Below, in pieces: positions 49,290-63,900 of a DNA stretch of 64,000 nucleotides. The notes beneath the pieces were generated by a model that saw nothing but the letters and a program-made list of their open reading frames with translations, did no database searches and was not told where the DNA came from. Location of the stretch: NCBI RefSeq assembly GCF_030848805.1, contig NC_092360.1, positions 1,240,001-1,304,000 of the forward strand. The letters run 5' to 3'. A program made the position numbers and the translations under genes. Position 1 is the first letter of the stretch. Each line of letters begins with the position of its first letter. The DNA is from Temnothorax longispinosus. Lineage: Eukaryota > Arthropoda > Insecta > Hymenoptera > Formicidae.

Positions 49290-52200
49290 TTAGTTCTTTA
49301 CCAGTCGTAAAAGTCGTTTTAACAATCATTGAAATTGATTGAATCATTATATATTTAAGAGACCTAAACTGTTTAACGCAAATAAAAGCAACTATGAAAC
49401 AACTAAAATATTCATTTAACTTTTATGTGGTTAATTAAGCGTTATATATTAGTAACGCTTAATTATTCAATATTATAACGATTATAACGAACGATTTGTG
49501 CTATTGAATGACATGCAACTTTTTTTATATTTGAAAAAATAATACTAATCATTGCATTACAATTATTGCACATGGAAATTGAGTGAGATAAAACCGTTCG
49601 ATTTTATAGTAAGCGTTAAACACAATATTCACGTGATAATTGCGGAGTGTTATTCGTAAAAAGTTTAACATATCAATATCACACGCGGCAGACAACATTA
49701 ATATTTATGTATCTGTTTCTTCGTCATCGATCTAGCGCGTAAAAGCTCATTGCGAGACGGATATGCAAAATCTTCGCCGAGGTGAGTAAGATACTGTTAT
49801 GTGTGCACAGCCGCGTGACGCTTACACAAGTCGGCATATTTATTCGCGTCGGCGGTATTCATGGTATTTCTACGCGCGACTCCACCCGACAATAAATCTA
49901 GTTTTAATACGCGGTATAATTACCGAAGAAAAGAATTCTCCCACGCTGGTAAAGGGTGAACTTCACCCTTTAACAAACGCGCAAGAATGATCGTGGCGAT
50001 AATTCCATCAGAAGAAAAGATAGCATTTTGATCTTATTTTTATAATTGCTATTTGTAATGCTTCTTGCTTAGAAATATACATCAGTATTTTTCTTTTTAT
50101 ACCTATATACAATTTATATGAATGATATTTGGTACAATTTCCGGAACAGTTCTATATTCAGAACTCCAAGTTTAATTTTATGTATAGTTATTTAATTTTT
50201 ATTGTGTGTGAATATAGATTATGACTTTTTATGAAATAAAGTTGGAGATCAGTATCGAATGCGTAATAAGTACGCGAGTAAGTAGTCTAGTTTGTTATCT
50301 ATATAACTTGGAAGGTACAGAACGAGGAATGCCTTCTAAATACAGGCGACGCAGGCGACCGTGTCTGCTCACGTATAGAAGCGGGCGGAAAGGTTTCTGG
50401 GAACTTCAAAGGAAAACGAGTCCCACCTTGATCCACATCGAGTAATACGCAAACCTCCGGTATCTGTCCGCGGTCGACCTGGGGGAGTTTTACATCGGTG
50501 TAAACGCGAATAAGCGGCCTCACCGCGCGCAATCTCATCGCTGCGGTTTTGCGCCGTTTTCCGCTACGGCATATAGCCAAAGCGTTCGTAACGGATGTTC
50601 GTACTCGATTTTCAGAACGAACGATCGCTCGACGTGAAAACTAAGGCGACGCCGCGACGCAGAGAATTAAGGCAACGTCGTTAACTTGTCGAGCGCGTTG
50701 TCGTCGATGATGATAATTTGTCAGTGATACGTTTCAAAGACGCGATACATCGAAGATCGATGGACCTAGTACGTTGCATTTCTTACGAAAGTAACGAGAT
50801 ACCGGTTGCAATAAAATTAAATTGCACGCGGGATTCGTCGGTGTATGAGTGCGCGCCGTGCCTCCTTGTGAGAGATGGTAACTTTGCACCGCTATGCATC
50901 TTGATTATTATGATCGCCAGCAGTTTCCGTGCGTTATTCTCGATAGAGGCGAGCCACACCTGAATGACCTTGATGAGATCAGCGATCGACCATCGAGATG
51001 CGAGTACATACGCGTATTACTATAGCAATCTGCTTCGCGTAAGTCGAAGATCTGACAATCAGAACCGTGGGCTCTCACGTGCGTTCATAAGTGGCTTGCA
51101 AATCGTTCCTTCTTCCCTTTCTCTCCTTTCGATATCTTCTTCCAAGCGCGTTCGCCAGATTGTTGCAATAGATTTATTCTACTGTATTAATTTCATTCAT
51201 CGTCACAAAATTCGCGAGCAAATTGCAATAATATAAATTTTATCTTGAGATTCTTTTATTTCCCTCTTTACTTAATATTTATTTTGATTGAATATCAAAA
51301 GTACCTTCTTTACTTCTATATATACTTAATAATATTGCATAATTGCTCTTTGTGATTCTATTAGGTATTCTAGAGAGCTAGTAAAAAAACTGAGAAACTT
51401 AAAGTGTCTTCATATTTATTATTTTCTCCAAAATGTCTCGAATCTTTGAAAAAGGCGTAAAGGTTATTTATTAACAAACTATTTTTAAAATCTATTTAGC
51501 TAAAAAGCACGTCCTAAAATTTTTAGTATTGTCTGCTTTCTTCTTGTATGTATATTCATGCGTCGTTTCCATTAACGCGAACAATCCCTCGAATTCTGGA
51601 AGAGGTTCTTTGGAGAGGAGTGTATATTTTCCAACGTGATCACTCTGAAGAGGAGCGAAAGAACGGAACGAGCGTAAGATCCTTATGCACGTCACGAAAA
51701 GAAGAAGGGGACGCCATAGAAAAATATTCCGACGACCTGTTTGCTGGCTTGAAGTGAGCAGACGGAAATATCATTGCCACGCTCCAGTAAAAAAAAAACG
51801 GAGAAAGCTTTTTCTACCCGGTTGAAGAGAAGTGCAGGGAAGAGGATAGTGAAGGGAAAGAGAAGAGCACGACAGACACATGGCACTACGCAAACGCCAC
51901 CGCCGTAAATTGTTGGCGATGCGACTTGCGTCTTGGTGGCGAGGAGAAACCTTTTGCTGTCTTTCCTCTCTCTTTCCTACACGTTTTTCTCCATTCTACA
52001 GTTTTTTTTCCTTGTCGTGCTTTTTAATGTTCAACTCTTCCATACGACAGCCCATCTGGCTACCATGCATGCCTTCATCTTCGCGGAACATCACAACGTA
52101 AAATCTGCACCAAACGTTTATGCATATGTGACAGAGATTGCATTATAATGAGGTCGTGAACTGGAAACTGCAAATTACAATGTGATGGATGTAAAATGAA

Positions 52201-55200
52201 ATTGATTGATTTCCTCATCATTTGAACTTTATTCAAACACAATTGCAACGTGAGACTGAAGAATTTAGTGCAATAGCGGCATTGCTCATTCTTTCACAAT
52301 TTTAAGAAAAGTTTTACTTTAATATTATTAGCTTCGTAAAAGTAATTTTTGAAATTAAAAAATGGTTTATATCTATTAGTGTTACATTGAATTCTTCTGT
52401 TTTACTTGTTGAGATATGCTACAATTATAGTAACAAGAAAAGTTAATAGAAGTATTACTTTTTTATTATTATATAATATTTTTTAACAGTGGTCTAAATT
52501 TTAAGATTTTATGTTTTTCTTATACATAATTATAATATATATTATATAATAATATATAATAATATGATAGATAAATGTGTCTTTTTCTACCTATCTTATT
52601 TCGAAGTAGATTACCTTTTAGGTTTGCGGGTGATCAGTAGCGTCATTGATTCTTTCGAAATGATCGGTCACGCATTGCCGGAAAAAGGATCGTGATTCCC
52701 GATCCTGAAGGATCGCCTAAAGTGGCACTTCTTGTCGGTGAACGGCCACAGGTGGTCGACAGACACGGCACGTTGTCGACCGGCGAATCGACGACCTAAT
52801 TGGGCTCCTTCGGCCGCGTCTTCCGATCGACCCAGATCCCCCCATGATTTTTCGATAATTACACCCGGCCTGTTTGTTCGCCAGTCGAATCTTCGGATCG
52901 ATCGAATTCTTGCTGGCCTCTCACCTCCGCGCCTCGCGTTGTTCAACGAGTTCCGACTCGGTGGCTCGACGAACATTAACGTTTGACGGCTAAATTATAT
53001 ACTGCTTGACGTACATGACGCAGCGTAGCGTCAAATTAGACGAAAATGTTGCGTGAATTTGTAAAAATTTCATCAGTCCTGATAGCAACGCTCGAGTCAA
53101 TGAACGTTGAATATAACGTATACCTTGAATAGTCATCTCTTTTTTGGCATATTAATACAAGGATATAGTGTAATAAGCATAATTTGTCAGAGATCTTTCC
53201 TGGGGATATCTTTTAATTTTAACTCACTTGTTGATCGAAGTGCCTCGATTTTAACAAAATAATTAATAATCGACAAATGAAGACATAAAGGCGGAATATT
53301 GACTGCGCGAGTATTTCCATATTTATTTGGGGTTTGGAATATGAATCATTGACACTTTTCTCGTAACACTTTTCTCACACTTGCTACGTGCGATAGTATA
53401 TTTGTTAAGCGTCGCATTACGTTCTCAGGACGTTAAACTTAATAACGTATCATGGGATCATTACCTTATCAATGAACCACCCTTGAAGTGCGAGGGAGTA
53501 CAAAAATAAACCAATGCCCTCCGTGAGAACCTCCTCACCTTTTCCTGTGCTCTCTTTCTCCCCGCCTTCTTCTTTCGTTCTTTCTTCGTTTTCTCATTCC
53601 CCTTCGCACTCGATAGCTTCGTTAAAAGCATGCTTGCGATGCACATGGTACCGATCGTCGTCGTTGTCGTCATCGTCAACAAGGAGACCTGACAAAAACG
53701 GGGTCTCTGTTTTACATGCTCGAGAGCACGGGCATTACACGCACCGTCATGTACGTATAAAGCGCGCGTAAAGTTTATTATTACTGGAAACAGCACACAT
53801 CGTGGTTTATACCGGTAATGGAGACCTTACAGTCGTGCGTGGGAACTCTTGAAGACACAGATTAATTATTTATGCAGAGGTTACACCAGCGTGATCATTA
53901 ATTCTGTAACACGCGATTGGAATATAGATCTCTCGCTAATATTCATATAACGGCAAAATGAATGGAGGTTTAGGATTAAGATATGAAGACATATCTGCGC
54001 AAGATATCAAATTGCACGATTAGATATAATTATCGCATCTTTCATTTACGCTCAGCGAGAGATCGAAGTATTCTCTCGCTATTACGGAAAAGATACATGT
54101 CGTTTGATCGCGCTGTACGATTCTCAATGCCGTGACGAATAACGACGCTTTTTCATCTTGGTACACGCACGTGCGTGCGTCTTATAGAGTATGGCGTGAC
54201 CGCGATCACCTACGGCGTTACCGCAGGTTGCGTTTTAAAAAAGGCCGATGGCCTGCCTTCGTACACGTCGCTTCTTTCAAAACACGTTCGCTGTCGCAAT
54301 CGTCAGCGCGGTCTCGCGTTTTACGATCGTGTCGGCCACACGAGCCGCTGAGTGTTACATTTCAAAAGCCGCAGGACACACGTCGTTGTCCTCTTCTCCT
54401 GGGAATATGTTTCACTCCGTTCCCTTTATTTGGATTCTGGATTTGCTTTTTTTCCAATTATTACAGCTCAAGAAACGTAATATAAAATGATATGACATTT
54501 GAACACACTGGTTATTTTATCTCACAATTTTATGATAAGGAAGTACAATTATTGAAAAATACTTGCAGTTTCCAAATTTTGTTTGTTAATAATTCTGATT
54601 ACGGTATAAATGAGCAGTATGCATTTCTGAATCAAGATCTAAAAAATATACTTATACACATGGAAATTGATAAAACATAATTCTTATAATAAATAACTGA
54701 ATTCTTTGTTGCATAATTGTTTTACATTCTAAAACTAAATATCAATAAAAGAAAAGATATAAAGAATATTATTTATTTTGTCGCAAACTGCAATCTTATT
54801 CGCTAGATCTAGATGAAATCTTTACCAACACATATAGGATAATCAGAAACTAATGAGAGATTACCGGTCATGCGAGCAATCCGAGACCCTTGTAAACAAG
54901 GGGGTTGTTATTCATCTCTGTGTGTTCGTAAATGGTGCTTGCTCCCCCGCGAAACAGGACGACTCCCTCAACCCGCAGTCACATTATCCACGTGGGAAAT
55001 TCCACTCGGTCTTACTACCGCTTTATTCACAAAAGCACTTCTTTACCCTCATAACCCCTTCAGAACGTTCTGATCGTCTCTAAATACATCGATTGTGCAA
55101 TGACACCACGTTTTTCTCTTCGTACCTTCTGCATTACTTACCTACACGCGCCTTTAATAAGCGTATATGTGTTCTTTCAGCATGTATTGCCTCTACAGAC

Positions 55201-57400
55201 TCTTATTTCGATATTGAGATATACTTGATGAAGAACAAGTAATGAATTTAAGTGAAATATTTCGCTTCCTTCGTCATTTAATATTCGCGTCTGGTTAAAA
55301 GATAAGAAACTAATTTTATACAAAGTTAATGTGGTATTAATATAACATTTCATTATTTTATGTAACTGAACAGTACAATATTTTTTACCTCTTAGGAAGA
55401 ATAAGAAACATTTTATAGCTATGAGAAAATGAAATGATATTTTATATTTATGCTTACAATTAGTATGTATAATCTTGCTGTTCTCGTATTTCTTTCTTTA
55501 TACAAGAAGTAATTTCCGAAGTTTTTTTTGTACTTTTAAATTTGAGGAAATCACGATCAATCTTTAATCATTGTTGTTGCACTCAGTACAACGAGCACGA
55601 TAAAATCGCGACAACTTCCTATTTCTCAGATTCTTATCTCTGCCTTGCCGTTAATTGATCGCGTCCGTTGACCCTTAATTATTCGACGAATCGCTATTGA
55701 CCTTTCACCATACCTCTCTTCGTCCACCAACAACTCCCTCGGACAGGCGGCATCGGTTTTCTGTCGGCGACGCTCCCAGCCTTAATGGATGCTAATTCGA
55801 CGACGATGGTATTACGGTGGCGTTTCTTAATTAGCGGGTCGCCGCGGGTGCCAGAGTGATCAGCTAATTACACGCTTCTAGACCCAGATACAGAAAGAGA
55901 AGGACGGAGAGTGTACGTAAGTGTGAGTGAATGAAAGAATATTTCTTCCTATTACCGACGTCCGTTAGTTCGTTTTTTTTTTTTTGTTTCGGTAGTCGGT
56001 TTTCTAGACTCTCCGATCCTTTCCGTTCTTGAGACGCAAGGACGCGGTCAACCAGTGTACCAAGAGGAGTTTTTCGGGGAGAAGAATGAAGGGGAGGGGG
56101 AGGGGGGTAGATCCCCGAAGTCCATTAACATTCGGCGCGGCAAATTACAAGCCGAGACACTAATGGACCCGGCACGAGTGGTTGGGCGGTCCACCGAGCA
56201 TTGATGGTGGGTGGTGATGCTGGTGGACCGCTGACTGGTGATCTTAGTGCCGAAGAGCTGCATCCTTTCCCTGTCTCCGTCTATTATCCCGTGGAAGGAC
56301 CGGCTTCTAGATGAGTTTTCGTGATACTGCGTCTTCGCGCAAGAGGAACGTTCGGCCTTCTGGGATTCATCGCGACTGTCTTTGTAATCCGCAACCAGTT
56401 TCGTCGCTCGTAACGACAGGAGATTTCAAAACGTAAAAATTTTCAGTACTAATATCTGTCAAAACTTTTTGATATTTGTGAAATGAATAAAATGACATAC
56501 GCGCAAAATATATACATATATAAAATATGAAAATTGTAGGAAAGAAAAAGATAACAAGAGATAAAATAATGCTTATTGCTTTAATTTACATAATATCATG
56601 AATATAGTACTTGCACCATGATGTGCACGAAATTAGTTCTCCTTGTCTCTTTTGTATTTTATGTTTAATGATATATATTAATAAATCCTGTGGCGTTATT
56701 AACTTTATTATCTCATTTGCGCGCCATTTTACTACCTAATCTCAAGTCCATTAGCAGCAGGAAAATTATGAATATTTCGCTACAGATAGTGTGCTCGCGC
56801 ACGAAACCGGATAAATATATTTTCGCTCTGGCGGAAATTACTATTAAAGATTCTATTCTGCATATTTGATGATGTACCGATATAATTATAATCATTTCCG
56901 TTATATTTTTTTAATAGAATGGTCGCCTGGTTTAATACGTAATCTGAAATCTAATTAGAACAACACGGAAGTTAGAAAGACATTAAAATCCTTTAGGAGG
57001 GCGTGAGGAATCATTTCTACCTATCCTCAGGGTTCGATAGATTACGTTAATGCTAGAATCGTAAGATCATGGGATCCTAACATATTATTAGGAAGCTTAC
57101 CTTCGAAGATATAAATTATACAAGCCGGTGCTTGAAAATATCAATACTTTTCTCTCTTATAATTCGAAAATAATTAAGTATAACGTTTATTAACTTTTTT
57201 GTTAATAATGCGTCTAATTTTTTTAAATTAAAAATACCTCAAAATATTAAATGAATTTTTCGTAAATGGAGTCTCAATTATGAAGCAATTTTTATTTAGT
57301 GCACGGTTAAACGTCATGTTTTAAATATACCGGTTCTATTTTTAATCTACTTAAAATTTAATTACTTTAAGATCGATTGTCCTTTAACTGGACGTTATTT
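49290..57400. other. Intron segment without recognised genes
   Basis: AT-rich DNA with GC-richer patches (50320-51070, 51880-52110, 52640-52990, 53510-53770, 54120-54430, 55720-56300). Overlapping frames on both strands carry no domains. A GAG-GTGAGTAAG donor-like sequence at 49782 has only a 46-base weak exon candidate before it. Confidence 0.4.
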
Positions 57401-57407
57401 CTTTCAG

Positions 57408-57990
57408 AAAATATCCGTCGTATGAACGTCCGCGTAAGTTCTTTCTTGCGGAGCTCCGAGCGACGATCACGTAGCGACCGACATTGAGTGATCGATCATT
57501 CGCCGCCGAAAAATCGCTCGCGCTCCTCGCCTACATAAACGATCGCCGATCCGATACCGCGGTGCGGCACGTCCGCTTTTCGACGAGTGCAATTGCGCGT
57601 GTTCAAGGTGGCCGGAAAAAGCTGCGGCTGATCTCTCGCCGTTTGCAAAAACGAACGATCTGGCCTGGCCGAGTCGTTAATGCGACCGACGAAGCGTGTT
57701 GCCCGCCTAAGAGCCACCAATAACAACTGTCTTTACCCCTTTTCCTCTCTCGCCGTCCTCGTCGCACTCGCTTGTCCTCTCTCCTTTCCCTTCGCCGATA
57801 CTCGTGCCTCTTCGTCTTCGTTGTCTTTCCGTCCTTCTGCTCCCTTTCCGCTTCTTTCGTTCGCCGAAGTAATTCGAACTCGTGCCGAAAGAAGCCGGGG
57901 AATTTACCGCGGCCGAATGCCTTTACCTTCGAAGTCGTTGGTTCCGGTCCCAAATTCGTCGGTCACCGCGGGCCAATAATAAGCGACCTT
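57408..57990. other. GC-rich block preceded by a strong acceptor-like sequence
   Basis: TTATTTCTTTCAG ends at 57407 and is followed by GC-rich DNA. The frame starting one base after the AG stays open for 21 codons (KYPSYERPRKFF...) to TAG at 57472-57474. 57725-57860 is pyrimidine-rich. It may be a terminal exon, a promoter-like block or chance; nothing recognisable is encoded. Confidence 0.25.
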
Positions 57991-57999
57991 CATCTTCCT

Positions 58000-60900
58000 T
58001 CACCCTCACTCAATATATTTTTGATGATTATCTCTCTTATATAATTATAGCTTATATTTCTCAGCATTCGGAAATTATCTGTCTAGGCGATAGGACGTTA
58101 AATCCTCGACGATTTTTTTCTTATTCAAGAACCAGATAAAATCGTATTTTTTTGTTTAAAAAAATTTGAAATTTGCTTCAACAGATATTTATTCCGAGTT
58201 TTAGTTATTGAGCGTAAAAGATTTAAAAAACCATAAAAATTAATATCTCTGCACAGTGCTGACAAAGAAATAATTAATGATGTTCGTACCACATCTCGTT
58301 ATGGAAATATCGACTTGATCCTCATTCGTTTACGGTAATTATCTTCTTCAGCGGCGATGGCTTACATTTCTCGACATCCGGAAGTCATTTATCTCGGCGA
58401 GAGAGAAAAGTATATATATGATGTTTCGGGCATACTTGTAGCGAAGGTGGTTTGTCATAGGATTACCATAATGTAATATGATTTCTGTATGTATATTGAC
58501 ATTTGACATTTTATTTCTTAAAATTTGTGTAATAATATAGCTTTAATTTATAGAAGTTTTTTTTTTAATTATTTTTTGGACAGCAATAGAGCATTATTAG
58601 TTTAAGTACGATCGATCAGCGAGCCTCGATCATACTTTTCTCCATAGTTTCCAGATTTGGCATGAATGTCGTTTGCGGAATTCGCCGTTCAAGAATTTAT
58701 CGTGTCATTCTTGATGTACGATCCACCAGTGAAGGGAAGAAGGGAGATCCCTTCTCCTCGAGATCCTCGATTCGAGATGCTCGAGTTCGTTTTGCTCACG
58801 CTTGGCTTTCCGTTCCGTCTGGGACTGCCGGGTTATTACCGGCTAAGTGGACGATTCGTAATGACACCGGAGGCTGCCATTTTAGTGCTAAGTGCCGCGC
58901 ATTATCGGCGGGGGATGACGGTAGTCGTCTTTATATTTTTTCTGTCTCTATCTCTTCTTTTCTCGTCCGCTTTCTTTTTCTCGCTCGCGCACTTGCGTTG
59001 CGAATGTTTTAGACAAAAAAGCTGCGGTTCCTAATGCGGCAACTTGTAATCTCGCGTGTCGATATTGACGACGATGTACACTTGTTTTCGTCACTTAAAA
59101 TCCTACAAATCTATGAAATGCACCCGAAGTTATATCTCTATTCAAATATCAAAAGTTAAAATTAAACGTAAAGTTGCTTTTAATTAAAGGGAAAAATACT
59201 TACCAGATCGATATACTTAATGTTAAATATTTTTTAAAAACAAATCTTAATTAAATTCTATTGAAAATTATTTAATATACGTAATGAATAATTAAGTCAC
59301 TTATTTTATTTAAAATTTTCCTAATTTTTTTTCTACCAAATATAATGGCAAATATATTAATGCGGCTCATTGTTTATTGTCATTTCTTTGCATACATAGT
59401 ATCACTTTGTCGCGTTTATTCGTCAATTAAGCTCCCAAGATCAGTAAAGACTTACTACCGAGGTGTTGCACGCGACGCAATATCAGATACCTGTTTAGAT
59501 GATGGGGAACGCATACGGCCATTCATCATGTCTCGCAGCGAAGGGAGAGACAGGAACAAGCCGGGCGAGAGAATATCTTTCGGATTTACGAGGCAATTTC
59601 GGCGAGCGATCCGTTAATTTCCGGATGATACTACGCGATAACTTCACGGAAATCTTGGCTATCGATCTTTCACGCGGACGTGCCACACTGGATGCCGCGA
59701 CCACATGCAATATCCCGGCGGTATCCGTGCAATATCTAGTTTTATTAATTTTGCTCCGCAGATGATTTTTCGCGGATGCAATCGACTTCCTGACTTAGCT
59801 AGTTAGAGAAATTTTGCTATACTTTTCATAGAAAGCGTCATTGCTTTAAATGATTGAATAATAACTGATATATTATACGTCATTGAATAAACTTTATCTG
59901 TGATTGACTGAATAACATTATTAAATATTAAAAATGAAGAATCATATTTTCGATGTAATCTAAACTCGTTCGAGTACAGCATCTACTAATTTATCGTGTG
60001 AACGAATTAAGAACTTCATTCGCGAGCTAGGAAGAGACCGCGGAAATTGGCATGGAGCCAGTAGGAACTTTGCACTCCCACGTTCTCGATCGCACAATGT
60101 ACGACCATTTCAATAATCATTATTATGCGAAACGAAGCTAAAATTGATGTAAGATACTCTCGTTTCCGTTTGCGTCAGATACATCAAAATTTCCAGATAA
60201 AATTTGAACTTTATTCAATGTGAATTCAATACGGTAAAATTCCCTAAAATTTCTCAAAATTAACAATAAAATACAAACTTGTTGAAGAATGATTATTGAA
60301 GAATGACTAATACTTTAATAATAATGTTACTTATTGACCATCTTTGAATAAGGTATGTTTTCCTACTCAATTAGGATGCGTCCCAATATTATGTCTATAC
60401 TGACGCACATTTTAGAGATTCTACAGGTTTGTTTGAGTTATTAGTTAGCATTGTTAGAGACTATTTAGTCAACCCTAAAAATATGACACTCATAGAACAC
60501 GTTATAATATGTGATAATTAATAGCTGTATTCTCATATATTACGAAGTTTACAATACAGATACAGGCGCAATACAGTCGCATTTTTCTAATCGTGCATGT
60601 ATATGAAAAGAAAAATATATATGTAGAATTGCTTGTATGAACATTTTTTATGATAAAAAGCAGACAGAGATTTAAGTAAGTAATATTCAATAACATCGTT
60701 TTTGTCCTATTTTCTTGAGATAAACATCAGATCGGAATAAAACAGATAATAAATATGCTCCTTTTTAAATTCTCAATATTAATTAGATAATCTTCGCAGA
60801 ATTTATATACATAAATATCGCATTTTTCTAGACTCCAGAATCCTAGATCATCCATCACATATCATCGTGCGCGCGGGTGTGACGCATAGGTCTGTCTTCT

Positions 60901-63900
60901 CTCTGGCAAATCGCGCTTGCTCGAAACGCACTGGCGCTTAAATGACTCCGTAATTGATGACTGTCGCAATTAGCGAGCAGGGCGACGCCGACGAGTTTTG
61001 CCTCGCGGCGAAGCATTTTCGTATATACGCGTTCATAAACGTGCGAAACTGCTGCACGCCACGCCACGCCGATAGCGCGCGCGACAATCTTATCGTTGAA
61101 CCGCGCCACGTTCGCTAAACACTAGTGCTCGTGTAATTTACGGCTTCTACGGTGACCGGTTTGCAGTTGCGAAATAGAGAAGGCGGGCCTTTAAAGCGCT
61201 GAATTGATAAAACGCTTCCGGAATCGTGGCACTGTCATTGCAGATCGAGAGCAACGTACATAGAGCTGATAATTTACATAACACGAATCCGTTCTCGGCC
61301 GCCCGGTTGCTTATTTGTTACTTATCTATGCGCTTACAAGAAGGGATGCTTATCTTATATATTTGCAAGATTATCCAGAAGCAGGATATGTTACGACATT
61401 CGCGTCGATAATTACAATCTCGTTCGCGTGGCGTCTTCGATCCGGCTTATCACGTTAGATATCTGTAGCGAGAACGCCGCGTTAACGCCATGCACGCTTT
61501 TCATGCTGCTTCTTTATCTCATTCGAGTGATTGAAACGTTAGTACGTATGAAATATACATACAAGCTATTAAATTAAATGCTACGCATAAACATAGCATA
61601 TGAGCTATAAATAAATATTAATTTGCGTGTATTATACACTATGTTACACTCTTCTAATTTATGCATATTATTTAGGTTCAGATCAAATTATTTTACGGTT
61701 TTATATTTTTTGCATATTACTTTTATTCGACATAATACCTCAATCTTTTTTATTATACAGTTATGAAATTTTCACAACTATAATTTCTCTCGTCTTACAT
61801 ATGAAAGAGAAAGTTATTGCACAAGAGAAGACATCAATTTGTTGCATCTTACTTTAGCTCTTGCTCGTATTAGCGGTCTCGTTACATCTCTGCGTTCGAG
61901 GGCGGATATTCACGGGTGGAAGTCAATAAATCCAAATGGCACAACGCACGCCGGCCCTGACCGGCAGCATCAAGAATAAGAAACTCGCTGTTGAGCAAGT
62001 AATGGCCGTGGAATCGTCGTTTCCGTTTATAGAGATACCGGCTGTGGCTCTCTAAGCAACCGCGCGCGCACATACGCGATGGAAAGCGGCGAAAGAAGTC
62101 GAGGCGAAGCCCCGATGCGATGCAGCTGCAGCTGCAGGACAATGCGCTCAATACGTTTCTGCATATTGATGCCGGCTTAAGAATACTACAATCTCGGTTG
62201 CATCGATAGAATAAGTAAACGAACTTCTTTCACGTCAAACTTGAATCTATCTGTAGAGTGTTTTTAGACAACATTTGCAGGAACTTGGACTAGATTGGAA
62301 ATCTCTAGCTCTTGAACGACTCGAAATCGATATCTCCTTTAGGGAACATTTGGTTATATATTTTTAACGAGTATGTTGAGTATATACATTCTAAAATGTT
62401 AGCACAAATTATATAAAATTATTGTATTATTATTGTATCGTATGTATAACTTGTAAACTAAAGTACTGTCTATATAAATAAATTGTATAACTTGTAAGTT
62501 GTAAGCTTCTAAACTAAAATAGATGTTCATGTAAAAGCGCTTTTGGTAAAAACCATTTTTGTCAGGTCAGGTTTCTTCAATCGCTTTTTTCAGCTGTAAA
62601 TGATTTTGTAAATAAGTTTTTCGCAAATCATTATTTCGCAAACAACATGGCAATTTTAAGATAAATGGGTCAATGCCATTGAATGATAAAACCGTATTAT
62701 ACGTGAATATGACACGTCAAATTCGAAAGAACTTGCAAGTGAACTCGTTTCATAAACGCGTTCGCAATTTGTCTCTGCCGTAAGAAGATAACGAAAGTCC
62801 TTTCAAGGTAATGAGGATATGCGTGCTTCATGAGATCGCCGTAAAGGACGTGCAGTTAAGAAAAACCTTTATGGTCGGCCGGGCCAGCGTAAGGAGACGC
62901 AAGTTACCTTAAGGGTCTAGTTTCTCTAGGTTCTTTCGCATATCAATGGGACTGCAATGTAAAAGCGGCGGTCGATCGCAGCTTGCAATATGACGTGTCC
63001 CGTCCGGCGATCATTAGGGCCCGTTAGACCATCGCTTTTTTGCCACGAAAGTCGACAAAACACGGCAATAATTTCCTTATCGAGAAAGCACGATCGTTGA
63101 CCCTGTCATTGAAACGGTATTTGTACACCTAGCCTGTCATTTCGTAGCAATTCCATGAAGCTTTTAACTCGACAAGCGTTGATGGCGATTGAATATAAGA
63201 TCGCGAGCATGCATGTTGAACTTCCAATAAAAGAGCTAAGAGTATAATGAATAATTCAGATTCGTTCAATACAGAAAGCGGGAATGATTCGATTTTGAAA
63301 TAGCATGCGATACAATTCCAAGGAATCAGAGAAACATATTGTGAATGAGTTGCTCGTTGCGGAGAGAGAGATCACAAAAGGACTTTTTTTCTCGTCTGAA
63401 AAAAACGTGCGTTCTCTTTCTCATGCCACTTCACGCGAACGATGAATTCGACAGAAATTATAAGAGGTGCAACGCACGAAGTTAGATACTTGTTTGGCGA
63501 ATTTACTAACACACGTAATAGGCCAGTCACAAAGCCTGGACTCGAACTCTTCGTCTTTCTGGTCTTTGTGGAAGTCTGAACCGCAATACGAGATACACCT
63601 TTTCGCGAGAACGCATTATAGTTCCCCTTGAAATTGCTCACTTCGATCAAGATGCTACCTCCTCTCTTCGCTTTTTTCATTTATATAGAATTCAGAAAAA
63701 TGTTATATCTGTGTGTAACGAAAAGAACCAAATTTTTATTGAACTTTTAATCTATGTTTAAAGCATTTTGGATTCGTTGTAATAAATGATTTTATAAAAT
63801 AATCTTATAAATATTTTTTTATGTAACGAAAATAGAAGAAATTTCGATAATTTTGATTGATGGACATTTTATTTGAAGCATAATAAATCTTTAAGCGTAT

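Noticed and set aside
49710..49790. 46-base microexon ending in GAG-GTGAGTAAG
   Set aside because: The donor is strong, but the upstream TCTAG acceptor is mediocre and no coding identity is visible.
54870..55073. Peptide DPCKQGGCYSSLC resembling a second EGF piece
   Set aside because: Cysteine spacing is wrong for EGF, no acceptor precedes it, and it is open in overlapping frames of ordinary composition.
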